64,000 nucleotides of DNA from Acinetobacter pittii (GCF_034064985.1 NZ_CP139249.1:3224001-3288000), one strand, 5' to 3'. Shown: positions 9,306-18,109, numbered from the stretch's first letter. Numbers and translations: made by a program. The notes: a model not told the origin generated them from the sequence alone.

Positions 9306-10760
9306 TTAGTGGCCTGTACCATTAATTGCTTTCGTCATATCTTCCACAACTTTCTTGGCATCACCAAAGATCATCATTGTTTTTTCGTTATAGAACAAAT
9401 CATTGTCTAAACCAGCATAACCAGTTGCCATAGAACGTTTAATCACCATGATTGTACGCGCTTTATGAGCCTCAAGAATCGGCATACCATAAATTGGTGA
9501 GCTTGGGTCATCTTTTGCAGCAGGGTTAACAACGTCGTTTGCACCAATTACAAGTACTACGTCAGTTGCAGGAAAGTCTGAGTTAATCTCATCCATTTCC
9601 AAGATGTCTTCATATGCCACGTCTGCTTCAGCAAGTAGTACGTTCATATGTCCAGGCATACGACCTGCAACCGGATGGATTGCAAAGCGAACGCGAACCC
9701 CCTGTTCTTTCAAAAGTTCACACAACTCTTTTACCGCATTTTGAGCACGACCTTGCGCCATACCATAACCAGGTACAATCACAACACTGTCAGCATTTGA
9801 CATTAAGAAGCCAGCATCATCAGCAGAACCTGAACGGTAGTTACGTTGAACTTGCTCACCTTTATCTGCAGATGCAACTGCTGCACCACCCATTGCTCCA
9901 CCAAACAATACATTGATGATCGAACGGTTCATTGCTTTACACATGATGTACGACAGAATCGCACCAGATGAACCTACAAGCGAACCCGCAACGATCAACA
10001 TGTTGTTTTCAAGAGTAAAACCAATACCCGCCGCAGCCCAACCTGAGAATGAGTTAAGAAGCGATACTACTACAGGCATATCACCGCCACCGACCGGTGC
10101 AATCCATACCCAGCCAAATGCAAGCGCAAGAGCTGTCATTGCCCAGAAAGCAGTCATGTTGCCAGTCGTGAAGAAGTAAAATCCACAAGCCAACATCGCA
10201 ATAAAGATAAGCGCTTGAACAGGTTTAACCCATGCACCAGAAATTGTTTTAGCCCATTTTTTCGCAGCCAATTTACCGTACGCAAACACAGATGCAGTAA
10301 AGGTAATCGCACCAACGAAACAACCAACAAACAATTCAAATAAGTGAACCTTACTCATGTGTGCATGCTGCACGCCAGCTGCTGTTAAAGCCGCCTCATT
10401 TTGAGCAAATAGTTCAGTAAGTTGGTTATTATGTAAAATTGCAGCAATCGCAATTAAAACAGCAGCCAAACCCACTAATGAGTGCATAAGCGCAACAGTT
10501 TCCGGCATTTGAGTCATTGGCACTGTACGTGCACGCGCGATACCCACGATTGCACCTAACACCATTGCCCCAACGATCATCCAAATAACTGGGTTATTCG
10601 CAACAAAGAAGGTGGTTACAACTGCAATCGCCATCGCGATCATACCGTAACGGTTACCTTGAATTGCTGTTTTAGGGCCAGATAAGCCACGAAGCGTCAA
10701 GATAAAGAGGATTGCGCCAACAAGGTACAACCAGTTTGCATTTGCTTGAATAAATTCCAT
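9306..10760 (-). CDS. pntB: NAD(P) transhydrogenase subunit beta
   Basis: A 484-residue integral membrane protein of the proton-translocating transhydrogenase, which uses the proton gradient to reduce NADP with NADH. The N-terminal two thirds is a series of about nine hydrophobic helices. The C-terminal third is the cytoplasmic NADP domain, with VIVPGYGMAQGRAQ (about residue 330), HPVAGRMPGHMNVLLAEA, and a conserved IGANDVVNPAA. It is the last gene of a three-gene operon and has AAGAGGG ahead of its start. The length is typical of PntB. Confidence 0.95.
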   Translation of the reverse strand: MEFIQANANWLYLVGAILFILTLRGLSGPKTAIQGNRYGMIAMAIAVVTTFFVANNPVIWMIVGAMVLGAIVGIARARTVPMTQMPETVALMHSLVGLAAVLIAIAAILHNNQLTELFAQNEAALTAAGVQHAHMSKVHLFELFVGCFVGAITFTASVFAYGKLAAKKWAKTISGAWVKPVQALIFIAMLACGFYFFTTGNMTAFWAMTALALAFGWVWIAPVGGGDMPVVVSLLNSFSGWAAAGIGFTLENNMLIVAGSLVGSSGAILSYIMCKAMNRSIINVLFGGAMGGAAVASADKGEQVQRNYRSGSADDAGFLMSNADSVVIVPGYGMAQGRAQNAVKELCELLKEQGVRVRFAIHPVAGRMPGHMNVLLAEADVAYEDILEMDEINSDFPATDVVLVIGANDVVNPAAKDDPSSPIYGMPILEAHKARTIMVIKRSMATGYAGLDNDLFYNEKTMMIFGDAKKVVEDMTKAINGTGH

Positions 10761-10772
10761 GTCAAAGCCCTC

Positions 10773-11087
10773 TTATTTCTTTTGCTTAGGCTTGAACATT
10801 TCCAGCATGCGTGCAGTTACTGCAAAGCCACCGAAAATATTAATGCTTGCCAAAAATACTGCAATCGCACCGAGTACGCTCACCACATTCACACTTTGAA
10901 ATGCAACGTTAGCATCTACACCTAAAACTGGCAGACCTACAGTTTGCAACATCGCACCTACCACAATAATAGATGACAAAGCATTGGTTACCGCCATAAG
11001 TGGTGTATGCAAAGCTGGCGTAACACCCCAAACCACGTAATAACCTACGAAGATGGCAAGGACGAAAATTGTAATAGTCTCAACCAT
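10773..11087 (-). CDS. pntAB: NAD(P) transhydrogenase subunit alpha, membrane part (PntAB / alpha-2)
   Basis: A 104-residue membrane protein with about three hydrophobic helices ([46 protein letters not shown]). It corresponds to the C-terminal membrane domain of E. coli PntA, which in Acinetobacter and Rhodospirillum-type systems is a separate polypeptide. AAGGAGA precedes the ATG. It lies 12 bases from both neighbours in the pnt operon. Confidence 0.93.
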   Translation of the reverse strand: MVETITIFVLAIFVGYYVVWGVTPALHTPLMAVTNALSSIIVVGAMLQTVGLPVLGVDANVAFQSVNVVSVLGAIAVFLASINIFGGFAVTARMLEMFKPKQKK

Positions 11088-11098
11088 GAGAAATCTCC

Positions 11099-12226
11099 TT
11101 AACCACGCTTAAGCAGTACTTGACCGCCATGAGTGACCAATAGGGCTTTTTGGATTTCGTCTTCTTGATTAATCGCAAAGTTTTTCTCTTTGTCGAATAA
11201 AGTCTCTACGAAATTAAAAACGTTACGCGCATACAATGCAGAAGCTTCTGTTGCTACAGTTGCCGGAATATTTGGAACACCCAAAATTTTCACGCCATTT
11301 TCAGTAAATACAGTCTCACCCACTTTAGAGCCTTCAACGTTACCACCAGTTTCAACAGCCATATCTAAAATGACAGAGCCTGGTTTCATCTTGGCAACAG
11401 TTTCAGCTTTAATCAGACGCGGCGCATCACGACCTGGTAACAATGCAGTCGTAATCACGATGTCTGCGTTAGAAACAGCTTTATCTACAATGGCAGCTTG
11501 GTCTTTGATGTACTGCTCACCCGGCATCCACCCATAACCATTTTTAGCGGCGTCTGCTGCACGTTGTTGCTCTTCTTCAGACATTGGTACGTCTAACCAC
11601 TTACCGCCTAAAGACTCAACTTGATCTTTTGCCGTAGGACGCAAGTCAGTCGCTTCAACAATTGCACCTAAACGTTTTGCAGTTGCAATCGCCTGAAGAC
11701 CTGCAACCCCAACACCCATGATCACAACACGCGCAGGCTTTACGGTACCCGCAGCAGTCATAAGCATTGGGAACATGCGTTGATATTCAGCAGCAGCAAG
11801 TAAAACTGATTTATAACCAGCTAAGTTTGCTTGAGAAGACAACACATCCATGTTTTGTGCACGAGAAAGCGTACGAGGAAGCAGTTCTAGAGCAAAAGCA
11901 GACACCTGTTGATTCGCAAACTGATCTAGCTCGGTGTTACGATAAGGATCAAACATTGCTACAACAGCAGTATTTGCTGCAAGTTTCTGAATTTCCCCGC
12001 CCTGTGGAGCGCGAACTTTCAAAATAATTTGACTACCCGTATAGGCATCATCCGTAATGGTTGCACCGACCTGTTCATAAGCACTGTCAATGTACGCAGC
12101 CTTTACACCAGCACCACGTTCAATCACAACGCTATGACCAGCGCTAATCAACTTCTTTACTGTCTCTGGCGTAGCAGCTACACGATTTTCACCGACGACA
12201 GTTTCGGTTGGGATTCCGATCTGCAT
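11099..12226 (-). CDS. pntAA: NAD(P) transhydrogenase subunit alpha, NAD-binding part (PntAA)
   Basis: A 375-residue soluble subunit holding the NAD(H) site. It starts [21 protein letters not shown], as the alanine dehydrogenase/PNT family does, and has the Rossmann segment [21 protein letters not shown] (about 168-188) and the mobile-loop/RQD-equivalent region. It stops where the membrane domain would begin in the fused E. coli PntA, consistent with the split-subunit form encoded by the next gene. GAGGAA precedes the start. First gene of pntAA-pntAB-pntB. Confidence 0.94.
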   Translation of the reverse strand: MQIGIPTETVVGENRVAATPETVKKLISAGHSVVIERGAGVKAAYIDSAYEQVGATITDDAYTGSQIILKVRAPQGGEIQKLAANTAVVAMFDPYRNTELDQFANQQVSAFALELLPRTLSRAQNMDVLSSQANLAGYKSVLLAAAEYQRMFPMLMTAAGTVKPARVVIMGVGVAGLQAIATAKRLGAIVEATDLRPTAKDQVESLGGKWLDVPMSEEEQQRAADAAKNGYGWMPGEQYIKDQAAIVDKAVSNADIVITTALLPGRDAPRLIKAETVAKMKPGSVILDMAVETGGNVEGSKVGETVFTENGVKILGVPNIPATVATEASALYARNVFNFVETLFDKEKNFAINQEDEIQKALLVTHGGQVLLKRG

Positions 12227-12464
12227 GAGCGTTCCTCAAGCTAATTTCTCATTGTCAAAAACATTGCAAGCTGCAATGTTTCCCCCATGTGTATTCTTTG
12301 TACAGAATTTGGATTCTAATTGAACTTTTTTAAAATACCACCCAATATTTATTTAATAAATACCCATATTTTGAACTGATGATTCACGATATTTGATTTG
12401 AGGTGTAATATAGGAAGATTTTTCTTTTTTTACAGACAATAGTCTCTCTTATACAGTCCTGTAT
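12227..12464. promoter_or_regulatory. Divergent intergenic region between pntAA and the DMT transporter gene
   Basis: AT-rich spacer that must hold promoters for both flanking genes. At 12451-12464 the inverted repeat ATACAG-TC-CTGTAT abuts the ATG of the transporter gene, leaving no visible ribosome-binding site there. No other clear element is seen. Confidence 0.4.
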
Positions 12465-13391
12465 ATGAAAATTTCTTTATCATCGTTTCAAATCGGGTCT
12501 TTTTTTGCGCTTTGCTCTGCGTTTCTATTCAGTACCAAAGCAATCTTTATTAAACAGACTTATGCCCTTTCTCCATTAGTCGACGGTACAGTCCTGATGG
12601 CTTTACGCATGTTAAGCGCTTTACCGTTCTTTCTATTAATTTGCTGGTTTAACAGGCATCATAATCAGGGCATAAAAAAGAAGGATTGGCTAATTTTAAT
12701 TTTTGCCGGTCTATTAGGCTACTACTTAGCAAGTTGGCTCGATTTCATGGGTCTTATGTTTATTAGTGCCTCTCTAGAACGAATTATTCTATTTTTATAT
12801 CCCACTCTCACCGTAATTGTTTCAAGCCTACTCTACAAACAAAAATTAGATGTAAAAAGTTTCTTTGCCATTTTTCTTAGTTATGGTGGAACCGTGCTGG
12901 TTATGCTTCAGGAGCACAACAACGCACCAATTCAGGGCAACTTCTGGTTAGGGACAAGTTTCGTATTTGCAAGTGCCGTGGCTTTCGCTGGCTATTTATT
13001 GCTGACTCCACCTCTCATTAAGAAATTTGGCTCTTGGAATTTCACAGGGTTAGCCTTAACTGTGGCTTGTATCGGCACATTAACTCATTACGTATTAAGC
13101 ACACCTCAACCTATTCAACTTTTATTACAACTCCCCTCTAGTGTAATTTGGTATGGCATTGGCTTAGGCTTTTTAGTTACCGTGTTACCCACCGTTATGC
13201 TCATGCAAAGCATTGAACGATTAGGTGCCTCTCAATCAGCAATGATCGCTTCGATCGGACCAGTTTTAACAATTTTACTTGCTGTGGCTTTTTTAAATGA
13301 ACATCTCAATATGTGGCAATGGGTCGGCTGCCTTCTTAATATTGTCGGTGTCATGATGATTACACTCAGAAAGAAAAGACTAAAACATTAA
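12465..13391 (+). CDS. DMT-superfamily (EamA) transporter
   Basis: A 308-residue membrane protein with about ten hydrophobic helices arranged as two EamA repeats, the usual length for the drug/metabolite transporter superfamily. Features include FSTKAIFIKQTY after the first helix, SASLERIILFLYPTLTVIVSSLL closing the first repeat, and SIERLGASQSAMIASIGPVLTILLA in the second. The family exports amino acids, metabolites or toxic organics; the substrate here cannot be read from sequence. No Shine-Dalgarno is visible because the ATG directly follows a short palindrome, so a leaderless or very short-leader mRNA is possible. Confidence 0.85.
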   Translation: MKISLSSFQIGSFFALCSAFLFSTKAIFIKQTYALSPLVDGTVLMALRMLSALPFFLLICWFNRHHNQGIKKKDWLILIFAGLLGYYLASWLDFMGLMFISASLERIILFLYPTLTVIVSSLLYKQKLDVKSFFAIFLSYGGTVLVMLQEHNNAPIQGNFWLGTSFVFASAVAFAGYLLLTPPLIKKFGSWNFTGLALTVACIGTLTHYVLSTPQPIQLLLQLPSSVIWYGIGLGFLVTVLPTVMLMQSIERLGASQSAMIASIGPVLTILLAVAFLNEHLNMWQWVGCLLNIVGVMMITLRKKRLKH

Positions 13392-13397
13392 ATTCTC

Positions 13398-13428
13398 TTG
13401 ACCTCAACTTAAGTTGAGGTTGGATACT
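13398..13428 (+). promoter_or_regulatory. MerR-family (SoxR-like) operator within a 19-bp-spaced promoter
   Basis: A perfect palindrome of 20 bp (13401-13420; half site ACCTCAACTT) sits between a -35 TTGACC (13398-13403) and a -10-like GATACT (13423-13428), with a spacer of exactly 19 bp. The overlong spacer holding a palindrome is the hallmark of promoters activated by DNA distortion by MerR-family proteins. The CCTCAA...TTGAGG half sites are those of SoxR boxes. It lies 32 bases upstream of ridA. Confidence 0.7.
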
Positions 13429-13459
13429 CATCTAAATTTTAATAAACGGTTGAGTTCCA

Positions 13460-13870
13460 ATGAGTCAAGAAACTTTTAAAATCATAAATCCATCAACTTT
13501 ATATAATCCAACGCCAAACGCTTATAGTCATGTTGCTGTAGTGGAAAGCTTTAAGAATATTATTCATGTAGCAGGTCAAGGAGGCGAAAATTCCCAAGGT
13601 GAATTAAGCCCAAGTTTTAAAGAACAAGTAAACCAAGCTTTTGATAATATTCAACATGCTTTAAAAGCGGCCAATGCAGAGCTTAGCAATATTGCTGTAT
13701 TGAGAGTTTTAGTTGTTGACCACTCGGTCGAAAAACATCAAATTTTGATTAAAATTATGCAAAATTTATGGAAAAATCATCCTTTTCCTGCCTGTACACT
13801 TATTCCTGTGCCGCGCCTTGCGCTAGAACACATGCTTATTGAAGTTGAAGCAACGGCATACACCCAATAA
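13460..13870 (+). CDS. RidA (YjgF/YER057c/UK114) family protein
   Basis: A 136-residue protein of the RidA superfamily. It has the fold's typical order: N-terminal YSHVAVVE strand, HVAGQGGENSQGEL, QAFDNIQHALKAANAELSNIAVLRV, then a C-terminal PACTLIPVPRLALEHMLIEVEATA. RidA proper deaminates reactive enamine/imine intermediates using an Arg in the C-terminal PARxxxxV motif. Here that segment reads PACTLIPV, with Cys in place of the Arg, so canonical imine deaminase activity is doubtful and this is probably a Rid subfamily member of other function. It is followed after 15 bases by an MFS exporter and shares its SoxR-like promoter. Confidence 0.85.
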   Translation: MSQETFKIINPSTLYNPTPNAYSHVAVVESFKNIIHVAGQGGENSQGELSPSFKEQVNQAFDNIQHALKAANAELSNIAVLRVLVVDHSVEKHQILIKIMQNLWKNHPFPACTLIPVPRLALEHMLIEVEATAYTQ

Positions 13871-13885
13871 AACTGAGAGAACGTC

Positions 13886-15082
13886 ATGTCTACCCCTGAA
13901 GATATCAGTCAAAATAAACCTTTGCTTTGGTTGATGGCAGCAGCATGCGGTTTATGTGCAGGTGTGAATTATTATTGTCAGCCTCTAATTCACTCTATTC
14001 AGCAAGAGTTTGCTGTAACTCAAGCACAAGCCGCTTTAACAGTGACATTTGCTCAGGTGTCTTATGCCCTCGGTTTACTCTTTATTGTCCCATTGGGTGA
14101 TATTGTCAATAAAGCCAAAGCTATTCCGTTTTTGATGGTGCTTTGCGCAGTTGGTCTATTCACATCTGCTTTTGCTGTGAACTTACCCATGTTGTGGATT
14201 GGTACAATTTTAGCGGGATTATTTTCTGTTGCTGCGCAAGTCCTGATCCCACTTGCAACCATGACCGTAAAACCCGAGAAAACTGGCGAGATCATTGGTT
14301 TTTTAATGAGTGGCTTATTGGTCGGAATTTTACTCTCTACCAGTTTAGCTGGCTTATTTTCCAACCTTTTCCACTGGAAAGTAGTCTATGTCGTCAGCGG
14401 CGTATTAATGCTTCTGTTGGCATTTACCTTAAAAAGCCGTCTACCTTATGTCATGCGCATGAAAATGAACTATGGGCAAATCTTTGTTTCCATGGCTCAA
14501 CTATTAAAAGAGGAAAAGCGACTATTATTAAGAGCGCTTACAGGTGCTTTCGCCTTTGCAGCAGTAAGTATTCTATATTCCACCATCGCATTACTTCTCA
14601 CCTCGGCACATCATTTACCTGATCTATTTATCGGACTAGTCCCGCTAGTTGGTATCTTTGGTGCTTTATCTACACGTTATATTGGTAAATATGCCGACCA
14701 AGGGTATACACGCCTCCTCACTTGGATGGGCTGTGGGCTGTTTTTGGTAAGTTGGATTTGTTTCTATTTCGGACAAACTCTACTTTCAGCTTATGTTATT
14801 GGTTTTGCTCTAATTCAATTAGCACTTGCCCTTGTTCACACCAGCAACCAAAGTATTATCTTCCGTTTACGTCCAGATGCTAAATCTCGTATTAATGCTA
14901 TTTATATGACTACTTACTTTATTGGTGGTGCTGGTGGTTCGGCATTAGGGATTTTTGCATGGAATCGTGGTGGATGGACTATGACTTGCCTTGCAGGTGT
15001 GGGGCTCGTTGTGTTTTGTATTTTATTTAGCGTGATTGATGCTTTCTTACAAAAAAAAGCAAATGGCTTAGCTATAAAGTAA
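13886..15082 (+). CDS. Major facilitator superfamily (DHA1-type) transporter
   Basis: A 398-residue protein with about 12 hydrophobic helices. The loop 2-3 signature region is present as GLLFIVPLGDIVNKAKAI, a variant of the GDxxxR/K MFS motif A, and GCGL and PLV-type helices follow. It is related in pattern to the NepI/YgaY group of drug and sugar exporters; the substrate is unknown. GAGAG lies before the start. Its operon position behind a SoxR-like box suggests export of redox-active compounds, which is an inference. Confidence 0.87.
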   Translation: MSTPEDISQNKPLLWLMAAACGLCAGVNYYCQPLIHSIQQEFAVTQAQAALTVTFAQVSYALGLLFIVPLGDIVNKAKAIPFLMVLCAVGLFTSAFAVNLPMLWIGTILAGLFSVAAQVLIPLATMTVKPEKTGEIIGFLMSGLLVGILLSTSLAGLFSNLFHWKVVYVVSGVLMLLLAFTLKSRLPYVMRMKMNYGQIFVSMAQLLKEEKRLLLRALTGAFAFAAVSILYSTIALLLTSAHHLPDLFIGLVPLVGIFGALSTRYIGKYADQGYTRLLTWMGCGLFLVSWICFYFGQTLLSAYVIGFALIQLALALVHTSNQSIIFRLRPDAKSRINAIYMTTYFIGGAGGSALGIFAWNRGGWTMTCLAGVGLVVFCILFSVIDAFLQKKANGLAIK

Positions 15083-15219
15083 TTTGTTAAAAATCATCTT
15101 TCTATATTTAACACAAGGGTGGTTATAAATTACTCGGTTAAATGCCACTGTCGATTCAAGGCTAAACCCCGTATAATGCTGCCCTTTCATTAATTTAGCG
15201 ACTTTTGGGTCTATTGGTT

Positions 15220-15285
15220 ATGCAATCACTTCAATCGTTACAACCTCGTATTTCTGTCGCGCCTATGATGGATAGGATCAACTAA
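15220..15285 (+). pseudogene. dusA: Stub of the original dusA, cut off by island integration (attL side)
   Basis: Starts MQSLQSLQPRISVAPMMD and then runs RIN-stop. The first 18 residues end exactly where dusA continues at 57910, so this is the native 5' end (with native promoter region 15083-15219) separated from the body of the gene by the 42.6-kb insertion. It should not make a functional enzyme. The native dusA promoter now fires into the island end. Confidence 0.9.
15265..15272. other. attL core of the dusA-integrated island
   Basis: ATGATGGA, the longest uninterrupted identity between the left and right junctions (right copy 57910-57917). It codes for the conserved MMD of dusA. Around it the two sides share protein sequence but differ at third positions, so the crossover must lie in or immediately beside these eight bases. 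Confidence 0.75.
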
Positions 15286-15333
15286 AATAAAATATCATTT
15301 ATTATTAAAAACTTAGAAACAAAAATAAAATTC

Positions 15334-15355
15334 ATGGTGTAAATTTAGTGTAAAA
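15334..15355. other. Probable integrase arm-type site, left end
   Basis: ATGGTGTAAATT followed by AGTGTAAA: two tandem GTGTAAA words. The same pair in nearly the same spacing occurs at the right end next to the integrase gene (57749-57772). Confidence 0.55.
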
Positions 15356-15380
15356 ATTTAATTACTGAAAAATAATTTAA

Positions 15381-15417
15381 AAATCCAGCCCATTTATGAA
15401 TGGCTGGATTTTTATTT
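15381..15417 (-). terminator. Terminator after the beta-protein gene
   Basis: AAATCCAGCC / GGCTGGATTT hairpin with an 11-base loop and AT runs on both sides, immediately downstream of the minus-strand gene that ends at 15421. It can also stop read-through from the orphan dusA promoter. Confidence 0.8.
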
Positions 15418-15420
15418 GAT

Positions 15421-16551
15421 CTATTTTTGATAAGCTAGCTCAAAAGATCCTATTTCCTCTAAGACATACCGAATGTGGTGGCTCGTATCAATTGCAACCC
15501 ATTGCGTAGGATTTCCTATAAAATTATTAATACCGTGCGCACATTCAAAGATTTTATTGTCTCCCCAACTAAAGCTTACATCTTCATAATAGATAGAATT
15601 AATTAATCTCATTGCTAGCTGCTTTCTATGCCCATGACTTCCACCATCTCTAGAAAATGGATGGCCTCTTACGACATAGTAATTTTTATCTATAGTGTAG
15701 ATAATTTTTCCATTCGTATGTTGATTAATAATCTGCTTTTCTGGAGCTGGATGTCTTGCTCCATGATCTGCAAACTTCAATTTAACATTAGGGAACATGT
15801 TTCTTAAAGTCTGCCATACAACCATTTCTTTTCGAAGTACTGGACCATCCGTATCATGATCTTCAATGGCTTCTGCAACGCTTGAAGGATATGAAGCTCC
15901 ACTGATAGAAATGTATTTAAAATCATATTCAGTTAATACTTCTAAAAAGTCTCTAGACTTGCTTAGCATCTGTTCAATTGTTATACGATTGACACTTACA
16001 TCCCCAAAATCTAATAATATAGAACAATTATTTTCTGCTAATTTTAAATCAGAAATAATTGATTCTAGTTGTTCTTTGAAAAAATCAGGTTCATCAATAT
16101 CATACATTGCCTCACCATCTAATCTAATACAAAAATAAGGAGCCTCTGGATAATTTAAATTTTTCATTGTTTGATGATAAAGACTGCTCATTTGATCAAA
16201 CCAACGGTCATAACCAATTACAGGAACTACCTTTACTCCTAATGCAAACAATTTGTTATACGTATAGGTTAGGAAATGCTCACCATTCTCCAATAAAGCT
16301 TCAGATGGTTTCCAAAAATAACCATCCACTAAAGCAATATTTCCACTCCATAATTTCCCTATTTTCTCGCAACGGCTATTAATATCAACAAGTCTTGAAA
16401 CCCCTTCTTTATAAATATTAGGCATTTCAAATAAAGGGTGGAAAGTTGGCTGTATTTGATATTCTAACTGCTCAGACCTAATAGGTTTTATCGCATCAAA
16501 TTCACCTTGCTTCGCTTTCATGATTGGGACATATTCTGGAATTTTCATCAT
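15421..16551 (-). CDS. Beta-protein family protein (T4 'beta protein' domain)
   Basis: A 376-residue protein beginning EYVPIMKAKQGEFDAI, with LDFGDVSV, YISISGASYP and a C-terminal GNPTQWVAIDTSHHIRYV. This layout matches what I know of the Beta_protein family (a TIM-barrel-like fold seen in phages and bacterial defence loci). The biochemical role of the family is not established. Its ATG overlaps the end of the HTH-ImmA gene (GAGGAG Shine-Dalgarno formed by the end of that gene), so translation is probably coupled. Together with the two genes upstream it forms a three-gene toxin-antitoxin-like operon. The next ATG one codon later is an equally good start. Confidence 0.65.
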   Translation of the reverse strand: MMKIPEYVPIMKAKQGEFDAIKPIRSEQLEYQIQPTFHPLFEMPNIYKEGVSRLVDINSRCEKIGKLWSGNIALVDGYFWKPSEALLENGEHFLTYTYNKLFALGVKVVPVIGYDRWFDQMSSLYHQTMKNLNYPEAPYFCIRLDGEAMYDIDEPDFFKEQLESIISDLKLAENNCSILLDFGDVSVNRITIEQMLSKSRDFLEVLTEYDFKYISISGASYPSSVAEAIEDHDTDGPVLRKEMVVWQTLRNMFPNVKLKFADHGARHPAPEKQIINQHTNGKIIYTIDKNYYVVRGHPFSRDGGSHGHRKQLAMRLINSIYYEDVSFSWGDNKIFECAHGINNFIGNPTQWVAIDTSHHIRYVLEEIGSFELAYQK

Positions 16552-16553
16552 CT

Positions 16554-17777
16554 CTACTCCTCAACACTTAATAAATGAGAATTGGTTAATAATGCCTTGA
16601 CCTGATATTGACCAACCAAGTCTGAAAATAAGGTGTAATTTCCCAACTCTTTTCGAATACGCCCTGCAATGATTGCTGGATGAACTCTCAACTCTTTAGC
16701 CAACTTTTCAATAGATTCTTTACTTGGTGAGATAAATGCCTCTGTACGTCTCAAAACTCCTCTTGGTATAAATGCCTCTCTTGCCAATCGATTTGCTTCA
16801 GCCTCCCTCCGATCCTCCATACTTGATGAATCTAAATCATCGAGAAATGCTTCTGTTTCATCAACATGCTTCCAAATATGTGCGCATTCATGTAGTAACG
16901 TAAACCAAAAATTATCCAATCGGTCATATCGTAAACTTAGCCCAATAATAGGAGTGCCGTCACTGTCCTTCAATGCCGCTCCATCAAGATGCGTACCCTT
17001 AAGATGAGGCTCAATGACTACAGCAATTCCATGCTTTTCTAAGTATTCAATTGCTAATATTGGCCCATGCTCAAACCAGCTTAATTGAGCTAACTCTCTT
17101 AAAAAATTACTATTTATTAAATTAGGGTCATATTTTCCTAGACTATCTTTCTTATCTCTAGCTTGGAGAATGACTCTAGCTAGCCACGCATACAGTGCAT
17201 ACATCGTATTAGGTGTTTGGGCATCACCAGACAACTTTCGTTTAAAAGAAGCTGAGCCGATTTGTAACCCTGATTGAGCAATATATTTTTGGATAATACT
17301 CTCAGTTGATGCTGCCGTATCAGCAAGAAATGTTTTTAACCACCCCCTATTTTTCATCTCTTTAACAGGAAATTTAGACCAATCAATATTATTTTTATCT
17401 AATGTATTCTTTGAATTTGATAAACCAATTAATGTCTCTACCGACAGTCCCAACCCTACAGATAATGCTCGGATCATATCTACGGTTAAAGCTCTTTTTC
17501 GATTAAGAACTTCAGAAACTCTACTAGTAGTACCAAAATATGGGGCCAAATCAGCTTGTTTTAACCCTTTCTCATGCATCCTAAATAGAATTGCATCAAT
17601 AGGATCAGGCGCCTCTATCGGATATTGTTTATTTTCATAATCTTCTATTAAAACCGATAATAATTCCAACCGATCACTCTCAGGACTTCCTATAGCCGGA
17701 TTTAGCATAATTAAAGAATGCACTTCGTCAAGATAAGCTTGATACTGCTCTCTTGTACGAATAACTTTAAATTCCAT
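16554..17777 (-). CDS. XRE-type HTH regulator fused to an ImmA/IrrE metallopeptidase domain
   Basis: A 407-residue two-domain protein. Residues about 60-115 form an XRE/HigA-like helix-turn-helix (RMHEKGLKQADLAPYFGTTSRVSEVLNRKRALT). The C-terminal half is an ImmA/IrrE zinc peptidase with the HExxH motif in LLHECAHIWKH (about residue 305) and a downstream glutamate in EAEANRLAREAFIP. ImmA-type peptidases cleave repressors. Fused to an antitoxin-like HTH the domain may sense damage or phage and relieve toxin repression; that is inference. The ATG at 17777 has AAGGTG six bases upstream and overlaps the end of the toxin gene by 11 bases. Confidence 0.85.
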   Translation of the reverse strand: MEFKVIRTREQYQAYLDEVHSLIMLNPAIGSPESDRLELLSVLIEDYENKQYPIEAPDPIDAILFRMHEKGLKQADLAPYFGTTSRVSEVLNRKRALTVDMIRALSVGLGLSVETLIGLSNSKNTLDKNNIDWSKFPVKEMKNRGWLKTFLADTAASTESIIQKYIAQSGLQIGSASFKRKLSGDAQTPNTMYALYAWLARVILQARDKKDSLGKYDPNLINSNFLRELAQLSWFEHGPILAIEYLEKHGIAVVIEPHLKGTHLDGAALKDSDGTPIIGLSLRYDRLDNFWFTLLHECAHIWKHVDETEAFLDDLDSSSMEDRREAEANRLAREAFIPRGVLRRTEAFISPSKESIEKLAKELRVHPAIIAGRIRKELGNYTLFSDLVGQYQVKALLTNSHLLSVEE

Positions 17778-18039
17778 TGTTAGCACCTTTAATGTTTACA
17801 GCTTTAATAATCGCTATTCTTTGAGAAAACGCGATTTGTAGACAAATAACCCATTTAGAGTTATGTATCGAAAATTCGAAACATTGATTTTCCAAAATAG
17901 ATACTTTTGGAAATTGTTTCAGAATATCTTCCGCGCCCCGCCAATGAGCATCACGTATTTCAGAGATCCAACTTATGAGCCATTTTTTAGCAAACTCACA
18001 CTCAATCACTGTTATTTTTTCAAGACCTAAAAGCTTCAT
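17767..18039 (-). CDS. HigB-like toxin of a type II toxin-antitoxin pair
   Basis: A 90-residue protein matching the HigB toxin pattern: Trp-rich middle (ISEIRDAHWRGAEDILKQFPKVSIL), then FSIHNSKWVICLQIAFSQRIAIIKAV, equivalent to the VFNIGGNKYRLIV...VYIRFV core of HigB mRNA interferases. The usual C-terminal THAEYD is missing and replaced by NIKGANNGI, so activity or specificity may differ. Toxin-before-antitoxin order is typical of higBA. Two near-identical palindromes lie upstream as probable operators. No clear Shine-Dalgarno is visible. Confidence 0.75.
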   Translation of the reverse strand: MKLLGLEKITVIECEFAKKWLISWISEIRDAHWRGAEDILKQFPKVSILENQCFEFSIHNSKWVICLQIAFSQRIAIIKAVNIKGANNGI

Positions 18040-18047
18040 TTAAAAAT

Positions 18048-18109
18048 ATTCCCAATTTGGGAATAAATTACACCATTTCAAAATACAACTCAATTCCCAT
18101 TTTGGTAAT
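18048..18109 (-). promoter_or_regulatory. Paired operator upstream of the HigB-like operon
   Basis: ATTCCCA-ATT-TGGGAAT (18048-18064, perfect 7-bp arms) and a second, imperfect copy ATTCCCA-TTT-TGGTAAT (18093-18109). Their centres are 45 bp apart. This is a plausible autoregulatory site for the HTH protein encoded second in the operon. Confidence 0.7.
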
